From Trifolium pratense (lineage: Eukaryota > Streptophyta > Magnoliopsida > Fabales > Fabaceae), in the NCBI RefSeq assembly GCF_020283565.1, contig NC_060065.1, positions 36,878,409 to 36,942,408 on the forward strand: 64,000 bases of DNA, read 5' to 3'. Of this stretch, positions 34,396 to 44,528 are shown one piece after another. Both the position numbers and the translations under genes were made by a program. Numbering within the stretch: the stretch's first letter is position 1; each line of letters begins with the position of its first letter. Below the pieces are notes generated by a model that was given only the letters and a program-made list of their open reading frames with translations, had not been told where the DNA came from and did not search any database.

Positions 34396-36034
34396 AAATT
34401 CATCTTTTAGAACTTCTTCCGGATGGAGAAGATTTAGAAGATGAAGCTGAATTTGATTTCATTCCCAAATTATTCTCTCCAAACACATCTTATCAACCTT
34501 AACATTCTCCATTTTAGAACAATCATTACCATTGTTGTTGGTTTCATTCCCAATCTAAGAAGCTGTAACAACGTTGTTGTTTCTACAATGATTTTCTTCT
34601 CCTCGTTCTATGTCCTTTCCAAATGTGTGTTTCCTAGTTTTTAGCGACAACATCGCCGTCAACTGTGTGTCTCAATGTAACGTAATTTGACACAAAATCT
34701 TTCGATTTCACCATACAGCTTTTGAAATTGGAATTCTTTTGAAAAGTTTTCTAAATGTAACGTAATTTTGCTCAAAACATAAACAGGAATTCTTTTGAAA
34801 AGTTTTCTAAAAAACTTAACAAAATTTGTGAGCAAAAGTATTGAAAAAATCGATGGTTTTAGTTGTATATAAGGATAAATTGGGTAGTCTATTCAAAATG
34901 CATGTAGGGGTATGGAAATTTTGGAGTGTATGGGAAATTTTTCTTGTAATTTAGAGAAAACTATAATAAACTCATCTCCAACACTAGTATCTATCAATTT
35001 GGTTTCAACCGATTCCTAATTTTTGCGGCAACACTCAACATCAAACTTTTGAAACATCTTCTAAACGTGCTAAGTCTTCAAAAATCATATATAATCTTAA
35101 ACCAAGTCATTCTTCAACATCAAACTTTTGAAACATCTTCTAAACGTGCGTGCCTGGATCGGAAGAAGAACGAAATAGAGACAACAAACGAGTCAAATAG
35201 AATTGTGCCACCGTCGTGCGTGACTAGGACGATGGTGGCTTGGTTACTCTGGCGGCGGGAAGGAATGGTGGGAAAGGAAAAGTCACAAATGGAATTGAAA
35301 ATCTAATTTTAACCCTAAAATCTAAGTTTCTTTTTTGCCGGTAACATTAAAGAGAGAAAAATATATTGGATTGAGTTCAATGAGCTGCTCCTTTTTCTAT
35401 TTCAGTCCCAAAAAAAAAGTTTTAAAAAATTATTTTAAAGTAAATTTGAGTTTTTATGATTTTTCTCTGTTTTTTTTTTTCTTTTTATTTTGGCTTCGAT
35501 CAAGATCTTAAGAGGTTAGCTTCTTCTCTCCTTTTAACCTTTTTCTGATTGTTTTTATAAGCATCTATTTGTATATTTTTTGGTGGGTTTTTCGCGTTGA
35601 AGCGTGGTACCGATGAATTTACTCAATAAAATAGTGACGGTTGAAACAGAGGGTTAAAATAAGTTCAAGAAGATTAAATACATTTTTCCAGTAAGAAAAA
35701 AAGAAGATTAAATAAATTTTAATGACTTTTAAAACCTACCTTCTTTTGAAAATGTATGTATTTTGATTTGTTGGAAATTAAATACTTGAAGTATTTTTTT
35801 TGTACTTGAAGTTATTTGAAAATAAATTTTTAGAAAAATAAATTTTGGATGAGAAAAAAATAATAAGAAAATGGGGTGCAAAAGGTAACCCACATCATAT
35901 TTTTTTAGGTTAAACGTTATGATCAGAGTTCGAACTCTAATTCCTCCACTTTGTGTGTAAATTTCTAATGACCGATCATTTCGCTTATCTATCAAAAAAA
36001 TATATACCCATTCCATTTCCATTTGTCCACAACG
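34396..36034. other. Intergenic with short tandem duplications and a SINE
   Basis: No gene supported. A duplicated phrase of about 30 bases (AACATCAAACTTTTGAAACA plus the next bases) lies at about 35037-35067 and 35117-35147; another (GGAATTCTTTTGAAAAG) lies at about 34730 and 34787. A SINE-like piece with B box GAGTTCGAACTC and an A-run end is at about 35908-36001; a relative is at about 48915-49015. Confidence 0.45.
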
Positions 36035-36039
36035 AAAAG

Positions 36040-37264
36040 TGATGATAAATTTCGCAAGTGCACGAAAATCACGTAGTAATAAAAATATCGATCCACAGGG
36101 ATTGTGTGATCAAACTAATCGAACGGTGTTCATAGACATTATACAGAAAATACACATAAATTGGGGGTATGTTGAGTAATGAATTGCTAGAAAATGTGCT
36201 TTGATAATATGAAAAAGCGAGGTAGAATCATCGGAATCGCCTAGTCTATAGCTAACCGCATGCAACCTACAATGTATAAGAACTACTCAAGTATTCACAA
36301 CTAGATCGACAAAATAGTGAATCGCAATCTCTTGTCAAAATCCACTCTATTCGTTGTCGATACTCCCCCGATCTCTCGGGCGGAAGCTACCTACAACGAA
36401 TGATATTAACGCGCGTCAATCGTTCGCTACGCTCTATGCCTCAATCTCTCGACCGGAGACACTCGAGCGCTCAATACAAATCAGTTCAGACATTAAATCA
36501 ATACTCTCGCACGTGACTTAACTCAAAATCATTACAACACTAATGAAGGATTGTAAAGCATTAGAAACAGACTTGAATTGAATGAATACTATAAAGAGAG
36601 TATGATCTTACACAATTGCAGGTTACATTCAGATGAACTACATCCTAAACTACCTAGATTCTACCTCCGAGGGAGTTTAGCTCCTCATCGTTCTTCGTAC
36701 GCTTCCTCGCTTCATCGCCACGGCTTGTGAATCCATGATCTGATGCGCTTGGAGCTCTCCGCTGGAGTGTGAATCACGATCTTCAAGTTCCAAGACCAGA
36801 ATGTAGTGAAAAGATGCAGAATTTTCCAACCCGAAAACAGAATTATGCAGAAAATATATATACAGAAGGCAACCACGCCGCGCGTCAGATCTACCACGCC
36901 GCGCGTGGTTGCAAATCCATCAACTACGCCGCGCGTAGTAACAGAATCACGCGGCGCGTGATCAAGTCAGAGAGCAATCTTCATCTTCATCAAGGCTTCA
37001 CGCGGCGCGTGGTAAGGCCTCACGCGGCGCGTGATCAGAGTCACAATCTTGGCTCTCTGTGAGCTCCATCACGCGGCGCGTGATGGGCTACGCCCCCAGC
37101 GTAGTGAAAATCCTTCAAATCCTGCAGTTTTTCCTGTTTTCTTGCAAAACAAGTAACCAAGCTAATGGTTAGATTTCTCTTATATTTATTGCTAAAAACC
37201 TACTAAAATGCATCTAATGTTGCTAAAATAGGCATGGATTAGAGAGTGTGACGATTTGTCATCA
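36040..37264 (-). repeat. 3' LTR of the Athila-like element
   Basis: 1225 bases, TG...CA ends. In element orientation the U3 part lies at the right. It contains a cluster of CG-rich palindromes at 36872-37104 followed by a TATA-like stretch (minus strand of 36851-36865). Apparently identical to the LTR at 40275-41499. Confidence 0.95.
36851..37104 (-). promoter_or_regulatory. LTR palindrome array and TATA-like box (3' LTR copy)
   Basis: Eight sites of the form (N)ACGC..GCGT(N) lie at about 36873, 36894-36908, 36924-36938, 36946-36962, 36999-37011, 37020-37034, 37066-37086 and 37088-37104. The best is a perfect palindrome with 10-base arms around one G (37066-37086). Directly downstream in element orientation is TATATATATTTT (36851-36865). 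The sites contain ACGCGG and GCGCGT, which match the CGCG box bound by CAMTA factors (established motif VCGCGB). An enhancer role is inference. Confidence 0.6.
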
Positions 37265-37277
37265 CAACCCCAAACTT
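37265..37277 (-). other. Polypurine tract
   Basis: Minus-strand AAGTTTGGGGTTG directly before the 3' LTR; the site where plus-strand synthesis would be primed. Confidence 0.75.
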
Positions 37278-38687
37278 AAACCTTTCCTTGTCCTCAAGGA
37301 AACAACTTTTACCTCAAGCTTTCGTGTCAAGACCTTGGCATTTTCCTTAAATTCACTCGAATCATACATACGTGAGACTCACCTGATGATCAATGATCCA
37401 CCTGCAAACAATGCTCAATTGCACAACCGTTCCCGCAAGGCATTTTCAAGTAGTTCACACTTTTCGACCAAAGCTCTATGATTTCATCACACTACTCACA
37501 TGCACTCTTCAGTTTTTGGTACTTCGCTCAAATCAACACATCAATGCAAGTCAACAATAATTTTGCAAGTAGTCTAAGAATTCATTCGGTTCACTTTGTG
37601 CACACACATTAGAGGTCTTTTAGGGTTATAACGTGGCTTGGCTTAGGGTGGATGGTGACATTTTGGGATAAGTAGTAGAAAAACTTGGAGTTAGATCCCC
37701 CTATGGTCAAAAATTTCATAAACCAAACCCCTTTTTCCTTTGAACTATAGTGGACTAGAGAACTTTTTCAATCATCAAACAAAGTTTTGCTATTCTTAGA
37801 ACTCAAGGCTATCACTTCTTTTCTATATTTTTTTTTTATTTTTCACGTTCATTCATCTCTTTTTTCACTTTTGTTTTTTTTTCTTTGCCTTGCAAAATTT
37901 GAAATTTTTCTCAATTTTTCAAATCAAAACTTTTTGTACGTTCTCTAGTACCCTCACCCCAAACTTTATTTGTTGCTAATTCCAAAGAGCAACCCCAAAC
38001 TTAGTAGTGAGCAATGCGCATCAACCACTAATTAGGTGCCTAACCTCCAAGAAAGTCATTCCTTTTTTCAACAAAAATTTCTCAAGGTTTTGCAAAAATA
38101 ACATTTTCTTTTTCAGCTCAAATTGGTTAAGCAAAGGATAATTATAAGTAAGGGTGGATAGAAAGGCTCAAAGGTACCAAGAAACATGCCTCGTGTGTGC
38201 TACAAAAGTACCAATCAAATAAAAAGACGACAAGCAAAATCGAGAGACAATACAAGAGTGGATATCACACATAGAAGAAAAATGAGTGTTTGGCTCAATA
38301 CCTCACGGTTGGGTCGAATCAAAGAACCGGTCAAAAAGTGTGCGTTCCCTTCCTTTGCCTCTTGATCACATGAGTGCAACAAGCTATTGCACTGCAAGTT
38401 TCACATATCACACACGGAGAAAATCAAGTAATTGATACTCAAGTGACTAGAAAGAACATGCCAAGATATTGAAACAAACTCTAAAGGTAAAAATCATTCC
38501 ACAATCAAACAAGACAAAGTTCAAATTCAAAGTTATAATAGTACAATCCAGCCAAATCCAAGCAACATCAAATTATTATTCATAAAGTAGCATAAGAGTG
38601 AAAGGGAAGAAAGGACCGTAAACTCATGGGTTGCCTCCCATGCAGCGCTTCTTTCTCGTCATTAGCTTGACGCTTCATCATCACAAG
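37278..38687 (-). other. Non-coding 3' internal region of the Athila-like element
   Basis: About 1.4 kb between the single frame and the polypurine tract. It contains no supported gene. A conserved-looking phrase, GGGTTGCCTCCCATGCAGCG at about 38629-38648, just after the stop codon in element orientation, is a type I recall from plant non-autonomous gypsy elements (recalled, not checked). Confidence 0.5.
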
Positions 38688-40244
38688 TTAGGGAGGATAC
38701 TTCAACTTTGATTCAACCCGGCTCCTCTTGTTTTCTTCATTCAAAGGAGCAATATTAATATCAAATAGTAATGATTTCACACTTCCCGAATCACTCTTGA
38801 GATCTTCCCCTTTGGTCTTCAAATTAGTTCTTTCCTTCTTACTAGACCGTGATAGAGATTTCTTAGAACTTTTCTTCACCGAAGCTTTCCATGTTGAAGT
38901 GGAAGACTTTTGAGGATTAACAACCGGATCAGGCTCTTCTTCTTTGGCCACCTTGTGCAAACAATAGATAGGAACCACACCATCCAAGACCCATCCTAGG
39001 TCGTCATTCACTTTCTCCGCTTCTTTTAACAAGTCATTCTCTTCTAGTGGAGTGAGCAAATCACTTATGATCACGGGTTTCCTTGAGTCGCCACCCAAAA
39101 ACACATACTTCCATTTAGGAGGAAGTTCTTTCAATTCTGGTGGCTTTTTTATTGCCTTTGGCTCTTTCTCCTCTTCTAGGGGGTTATCCAAGTTTTGAAG
39201 AAATATTTCAATCTCATGATCCCACTCTTCTTCTTTCTCATCTTTGACCACTTCCTCTAGCACTTCCACTTTGAAACATTCGGATACCCCTCCACAAACT
39301 TCAAGGTCTTGGTTCTTGACCCTCTTCATCCTAGGATAAGGCATTCTAGCATATGGTGAAGGAACTTGAAACTTGGGATCCTTCACAAGAGGTTTCTTGC
39401 CTTTCTTGGCACTAGACTCATTCTCCACTCTCTTTTCAACTTCACCCTCATAAGCTTTTTCTTCCTTATTTTTTTCTTCTTTCTTATTTTCTCTTCTATT
39501 TTCAACTACACCATCCTTCATCTTTTCAACTACACCATTTTTACTCTCATCATTCTTAGGATTCTCCACTACTTTTTGTGATGAAACTTCTCTACTTCTC
39601 AAATTAATGGAATCACAACTTTCATTACGAGGATCCTTGGTGTTTCCACAAAAACCACTTTGAGTTTGTAGAGAAGAGACTTGCCTTACTAGTTGACCCA
39701 TTTGGTTTTCGAGATGTTTGATGGAGGCTTCATGACGTTCGCTTGACACCTCTTGGTTTGCCTTCATCACCTCAAAATTGCTTTGAGTCATCTTCATGGC
39801 CAAGATAAGAGTATCTTCAAAAGATTCAAGGTGATCTTCAAAATGTTGATCTTGAGGAAATGCTTGATTCGGATTAGCTCCATAAGAACAATTCATGTGA
39901 TTCTTCACTCCAAGATTGAAGGTGTTGACATGAGGATTATTTTGAAAGGTTGCTTGCACCATACATTGAGCTTCTAGTTGTTTGGTAATGATTTGTAGAA
40001 ACACATTATTGAACTTGCAACTAGTTAAGAGTGCCTCTTGATTGTATGATTCAAACATGCCTTCCTTCCGCTTTACGATTTGCTCGTGCTGCTTTCTCAA
40101 TTTCAGACTCGAAATAAAGCTCAATTGGACCTGTTCTCCGCATGCACAAGGAAACACACAAGTAGAACGCTCCGGGAGAAAAATATAAAACAGAAAAATA
40201 AGGAAAACACAGAAAATATGAACACTATCGCCTTGTCGAATCAA
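38688..40244 (-). CDS. Gag C-terminal / truncated pol fusion of the Athila-like element
   Basis: 518 codons on the minus strand. There are three parts. First, an N-terminal segment of unclear origin, where the usual retrotransposon capsid domain should be but is not recognisable. Second, a gag C-terminal part (HLENQMGQLVRQVSSLQ, then a SINLRS motif matching the Athila-type AITLRSGK, about residues 170-225) and a long Lys/Glu-rich stretch (about 225-285). Third, a C-terminal part with LKELPPKWKYVFLGG and PVIISDLLTP, then a GWVLDGVVPIYCLHK-like segment matching the spacer and first block before gypsy reverse transcriptase. Protease and the reverse-transcriptase core are missing, yet the frame stays open. 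Read as a retroelement protein, not a host gene. Confidence 0.7.
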   Translation of the reverse strand: MIRQGDSVHIFCVFLIFLFYIFLPERSTCVFPCACGEQVQLSFISSLKLRKQHEQIVKRKEGMFESYNQEALLTSCKFNNVFLQIITKQLEAQCMVQATFQNNPHVNTFNLGVKNHMNCSYGANPNQAFPQDQHFEDHLESFEDTLILAMKMTQSNFEVMKANQEVSSERHEASIKHLENQMGQLVRQVSSLQTQSGFCGNTKDPRNESCDSINLRSREVSSQKVVENPKNDESKNGVVEKMKDGVVENRRENKKEEKNKEEKAYEGEVEKRVENESSAKKGKKPLVKDPKFQVPSPYARMPYPRMKRVKNQDLEVCGGVSECFKVEVLEEVVKDEKEEEWDHEIEIFLQNLDNPLEEEKEPKAIKKPPELKELPPKWKYVFLGGDSRKPVIISDLLTPLEENDLLKEAEKVNDDLGWVLDGVVPIYCLHKVAKEEEPDPVVNPQKSSTSTWKASVKKSSKKSLSRSSKKERTNLKTKGEDLKSDSGSVKSLLFDINIAPLNEENKRSRVESKLKYPP

Positions 40245-40250
40245 TCACAA

Positions 40251-40268
40251 TCCCCGGCAACGGCGCCA
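40251..40268 (-). other. Primer binding site for tRNA-Asp
   Basis: Plus strand reads TCCCCGGCAACGGCGCCA, the 3' end of plant tRNA-Asp with CCA, six bases from the LTR at 40275. The minus-strand element therefore primes from tRNA-Asp, as Athila elements do. Confidence 0.9.
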
Positions 40269-40274
40269 AAAACT

Positions 40275-41499
40275 TGATGATAAATTTCGCAAGTGCACGA
40301 AAATCACGTAGTAATAAAAATATCGATCCACAGGGATTGTGTGATCAAACTAATCGAACGGTGTTCATAGACATTATACAGAAAATACACATAAATTGGG
40401 GGTATGTTGAGTAATGAATTGCTAGAAAATGTGCTTTGATAATATGAAAAAGCGAGGTAGAATCATCGGAATCGCCTAGTCTATAGCTAACCGCATGCAA
40501 CCTACAATGTATAAGAACTACTCAAGTATTCACAACTAGATCGACAAAATAGTGAATCGCAATCTCTTGTCAAAATCCACTCTATTCGTTGTCGATACTC
40601 CCCCGATCTCTCGGGCGGAAGCTACCTACAACGAATGATATTAACGCGCGTCAATCGTTCGCTACGCTCTATGCCTCAATCTCTCGACCGGAGACACTCG
40701 AGCGCTCAATACAAATCAGTTCAGACATTAAATCAATACTCTCGCACGTGACTTAACTCAAAATCATTACAACACTAATGAAGGATTGTAAAGCATTAGA
40801 AACAGACTTGAATTGAATGAATACTATAAAGAGAGTATGATCTTACACAATTGCAGGTTACATTCAGATGAACTACATCCTAAACTACCTAGATTCTACC
40901 TCCGAGGGAGTTTAGCTCCTCATCGTTCTTCGTACGCTTCCTCGCTTCATCGCCACGGCTTGTGAATCCATGATCTGATGCGCTTGGAGCTCTCCGCTGG
41001 AGTGTGAATCACGATCTTCAAGTTCCAAGACCAGAATGTAGTGAAAAGATGCAGAATTTTCCAACCCGAAAACAGAATTATGCAGAAAATATATATACAG
41101 AAGGCAACCACGCCGCGCGTCAGATCTACCACGCCGCGCGTGGTTGCAAATCCATCAACTACGCCGCGCGTAGTAACAGAATCACGCGGCGCGTGATCAA
41201 GTCAGAGAGCAATCTTCATCTTCATCAAGGCTTCACGCGGCGCGTGGTAAGGCCTCACGCGGCGCGTGATCAGAGTCACAATCTTGGCTCTCTGTGAGCT
41301 CCATCACGCGGCGCGTGATGGGCTACGCCCCCAGCGTAGTGAAAATCCTTCAAATCCTGCAGTTTTTCCTGTTTTCTTGCAAAACAAGTAACCAAGCTAA
41401 TGGTTAGATTTCTCTTATATTTATTGCTAAAAACCTACTAAAATGCATCTAATGTTGCTAAAATAGGCATGGATTAGAGAGTGTGACGATTTGTCATCA
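40275..41499 (-). repeat. 5' LTR of the Athila-like element
   Basis: 1225 bases and apparently identical to the other LTR. The palindrome array recurs at about 41107-41339 and the TATA-like stretch at 41086-41100, which here would drive the element. Confidence 0.95.
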
Positions 41500-41504
41500 A
41501 AAAG

Positions 41505-42512
41505 AATAGACAAAACTTCAAAAGTTGAGATTATCCGCCAAAATAAATATTATAGGCTCATAACAAGTAAAAATGAAAGAGGCAAATTATTGTTTTTGGT
41601 TATATTGTAGTCGATGAGGTTTAAATCAAGAACTTTATGCATATTATTCAAATTCTTCTTTCCGAAACCAACCTAATATCTTTTTGTTGACGAACACCTA
41701 AGTATCTTAAACGAGACAAATTTTCAAAACACAAAACTCTTTTTATTCATAAGTTACCTCCATACTACCGTTCAATTTTATTTTTTTTGGTAGCGTGACA
41801 TTGTCATTAATGGCGTGTTTAGATGACCCTTCATAATCAATCTCAACACAACAATATTTTCTCATGTGTTTATAATATGTCACATAGAAGAAATAAGGAT
41901 GAGTTAGAGAGTAACATGATAAGGAGGTCAAATGTTCAATTTTTTTAATATTAACTCCTTGTTTCACGAAGAGATTAAATAATCTAGAGTTCGACCGCGA
42001 AATAAGTAAAAACTGACCAAAAATTACTATAGTTTCAAATAAAATAAAAAACAACTCTTGTTGGTATGTAGAAAACTCTTTCTCTTACTATCAATTTCAT
42101 TTCAATATCCTTTTAATTTCAGTCAAATGAAATAAGCTGCAGGACCACAACCGTTGATGTCAACTCTGTTATTCAGTTAGTTAAATCAACCCCCAAAAAA
42201 ATGTCTAACTTATAGGATTATTTGATGAGATGTCCATATCAATTTACGTTGTATAACATGGGTCAAAGAAACTATTGTCTAATCATTAAAATTCTCGATT
42301 GGAAGTTAAGATCATAAAATAAATTATTTAAAAGCAGATGTAACTAGTAACAGAATGCAGATTGCTTGTAATCATCAAACGTGTATTACTATATGATTTT
42401 ATGAAAATAACATGTCAAACTAATATTTAAATGTCCAAACTAATATTTAGTGAAAACTTCAATGATGTTGTGTAACTGTTTGTTGTATAACTAATGAAAG
42501 AGTGATTACACC
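41505..42512. other. Intergenic, no gene seen
   Basis: AT-rich spacer after the retrotransposon. No exon, repeat boundary or RNA gene was recognised. Confidence 0.4.
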
Positions 42513-42527
42513 AATACTCCATCTTCT

Positions 42528-42603
42528 TTTTTTTTTTTTTTGAAAAGCAAAAAATTTATTTACCACAACTCAAGGCACAAGAAGGGCCTAGAGAGGGGAA
42601 GAG
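42528..42603 (-). mobile_element. 76-bp LINE tail with 15-bp target duplication
   Basis: A T-run (poly(A) on the minus strand) and about 60 bases of LINE-like 3' end (GAAAAGCAAAAAATTTATTT on the plus strand, similar in layout to the 3' end of the LINE at 20246) sit between the direct repeats AATACTCCATCTTCT at 42513-42527 and 42604-42618. An extreme 5' truncation. Confidence 0.8.
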
Positions 42604-42842
42604 AATACTCCATCTTCTATCTCTTTCATTCTATTCCATTAATTGTGTTAGATTGCTTAGTGTGCAAGGAAGCTACATTGTTGCACTTAAGTTGAGCCTA
42701 AGTAGTGACAATGCACTACTCTCATCTTGCGCCCATTTCCTGCACCACCATTGTTGCGCTATGCTGCGCTTACATGAAATTTGACAAAATGCATATTATA
42801 TGCTCAAAATTTTAGATCTGATGTCAGAAGTCTTTAGATAAT

Positions 42843-42984
42843 TGTCCCCAAAAGCATAATTCAGTTGGTAGGAACATTGATTGTTATATGTAAATATGTA
42901 AGAACTGAAGTTCGAACCTCGGTACTTTACTTATTCACATTAAAAGGTGAAATTCTAGCCATTAAGCTAGTTGACAAAAAAAAA
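42843..42984 (+). repeat. SINE copy with 11-bp target duplication
   Basis: Same family as 5230-5366: A-box-like AATTCAGTTGGTAGG, B-box-like AGTTCGAACCTC, tail CTTATTCAC...GGTGAAATTCTAG and an A-run. Flanked by CTTTAGATAAT at 42832-42842 and 42985-42995. Confidence 0.8.
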
Positions 42985-42995
42985 ACTTTAGATAA

Positions 42996-43986
42996 TCAAC
43001 AATTATAAGCGACTATATTTACAACTTTGACACATTTTAATGATTAATGTGACAATAAATTACACTTTTAAAGTCTAAAATGATAGTTTCTCTATTTATA
43101 GAAGATATAATTTATGTTGTATTAGTTTTTTTTACATCTTGCCGGAAATTGAACTCTGAATTTTCAACTTCTTTAACGTTTAACTCAATTAGTTGATTTA
43201 CCTATCCCACTCGAATGTATATTTACATTAATTCTTCTTTAACCATATAAGTTTAGCTTGTGCTTCTAGCCAAAAATTTGTTATGGCAAAGGAGAATGAA
43301 TACTTGCCGTTGCGACCTTCTCCAGCTTCAATCAATCACGTACATGCTATGAAAATTATAAACAAATTCATAGGAATCACTTTTTTATATATTTGTCCTC
43401 AAATATTTCTTACGTGACTGACCGGTCTCATTCATCTATATGATCTCACTTCTCACGTTCTCAGCATATTCGAATATACCAACACTAATCACATAAACTG
43501 CTTTTATTTTTATCACTAAATTTAACAACTTATTCTTTTTCCACTTTTTTTTTTAGTACAATCTTTTTCCACTTCTATTTACAAAGGAAAGCGACGTAAA
43601 TTCACCAACATAAACAAATATGCTTGTATAAATGTCAAATTAATATATTATTTTATTAAAATAAAAAATTATATAATTCTCTTTAGTTGAATCTAGACAC
43701 TGACACCAAATAAATATAAGATGTCCACTAGCATGCAATTTTAGCTTACTACAAATTTCTGAGTCACGCTTAATCAAATCAAGACCTTCCATGTACAAAT
43801 ACAAATGAAGAAAGACACAATGTCGTAAGATTATTAGGTATGTGTCTCCTAGAAATAACGGGACATTTTTTCTCGTATTTATCTACTCTAAAATGAGTGA
43901 AGTAAAAAATTTAAAGATATTATTTTAACAAATTTATAATATTTAAATTTAAATATATTAGTTAATAGCCAATATATATATATATA
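42996..43986. other. Intergenic, no gene seen
   Basis: AT-rich DNA. Around 43120-43200 there is a SINE-like phrase (GAAATTGAACTCTGAATTTT), too short to call. No exons. Confidence 0.35.
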
Positions 43987-44383
43987 GGGAAGATATCAAA
44001 TTACACTAGTGTAACATTTGAGTAATATTACACCACTCAATAACGCTTTAACGAAGACAAGTTTTACAAAATCTATCGTTGGATTGAAAGATTATATTGT
44101 ATAGATCATCTATGTTAAACTTTACAAAAATCTAAAATCGTTTGATATGTTATTGAGATCGATGAAGATTAATGGTTTATGCGTTTTTATTGAATACCGT
44201 TAATTTTGATCTATCACAAAAACATATCAAACGATTTTAGATTTTTATAAAATTTAACACGGATGATCTATACAATATAAGCTTTCAATCCAACGGTGAA
44301 TTTTGTAAAATTTGTATTCGTTAAAGCGTTATTGAGCGGTATAACATTACTCAAATGTTACACCGGTATAATTTGAACTCTCC

Positions 44384-44385
<2 letters not shown>
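43987..44385. mobile_element. Long fold-back element (Mutator-like MITE)
   Basis: Nearly the whole 399 bases are two arms of about 190 bases in inverted orientation. The left arm carries GTGTAACATTTGAGTAAT, ATAACGCTTTAACGAA and AAATCTAAAATCGTTTGATA; the right arm carries their complements. It sits in an AT dinucleotide tract that hides any target duplication and continues at 44386-44461. Confidence 0.75.

Positions 44386-44461
<76 letters not shown>
44386..44461. repeat. (AT)n microsatellite
   Basis: About 76 bases of AT directly after the fold-back element. Confidence 0.95.
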
Positions 44462-44463
<2 letters not shown>

Positions 44464-44528
44464 TTAAAGCGTGTATTCACTTTAGATAAGCATTACTCAA
44501 TTTAAAGATAGTTTGGGTGTGGTTATGG

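Larger units (their letters stand above)
36040..41499 (-). mobile_element. Athila-like LTR retrotransposon, non-autonomous, very young
   Basis: A complete 5460-base element on the minus strand. Two LTRs of exactly 1225 bases (36040-37264 and 40275-41499) look identical by eye. Each has TGATG...CATCA ends, and a 5-bp duplication AAAAG lies at 36035-36039 and 41500-41504. The primer site next to the 5' LTR (40251-40268) complements the 3' end of tRNA-Asp including CCA. The purine-rich tract (AAGTTTGGGGTTG) abuts the other LTR at about 37265-37277. These traits fit the Athila branch of Ty3/gypsy. Only one long frame remains (38688-40244); protease, most of reverse transcriptase, RNase H and integrase are absent, so it would need a partner element to move. 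Confidence 0.95.

Noticed and set aside
36769..37062. 97-codon frame in the LTR, repeated identically at 41004-41297
   Set aside because: It runs across the palindrome array on the strand opposite to the element and matches only because the LTRs are identical. The AAR-type repeats come from the GCGCG motifs.
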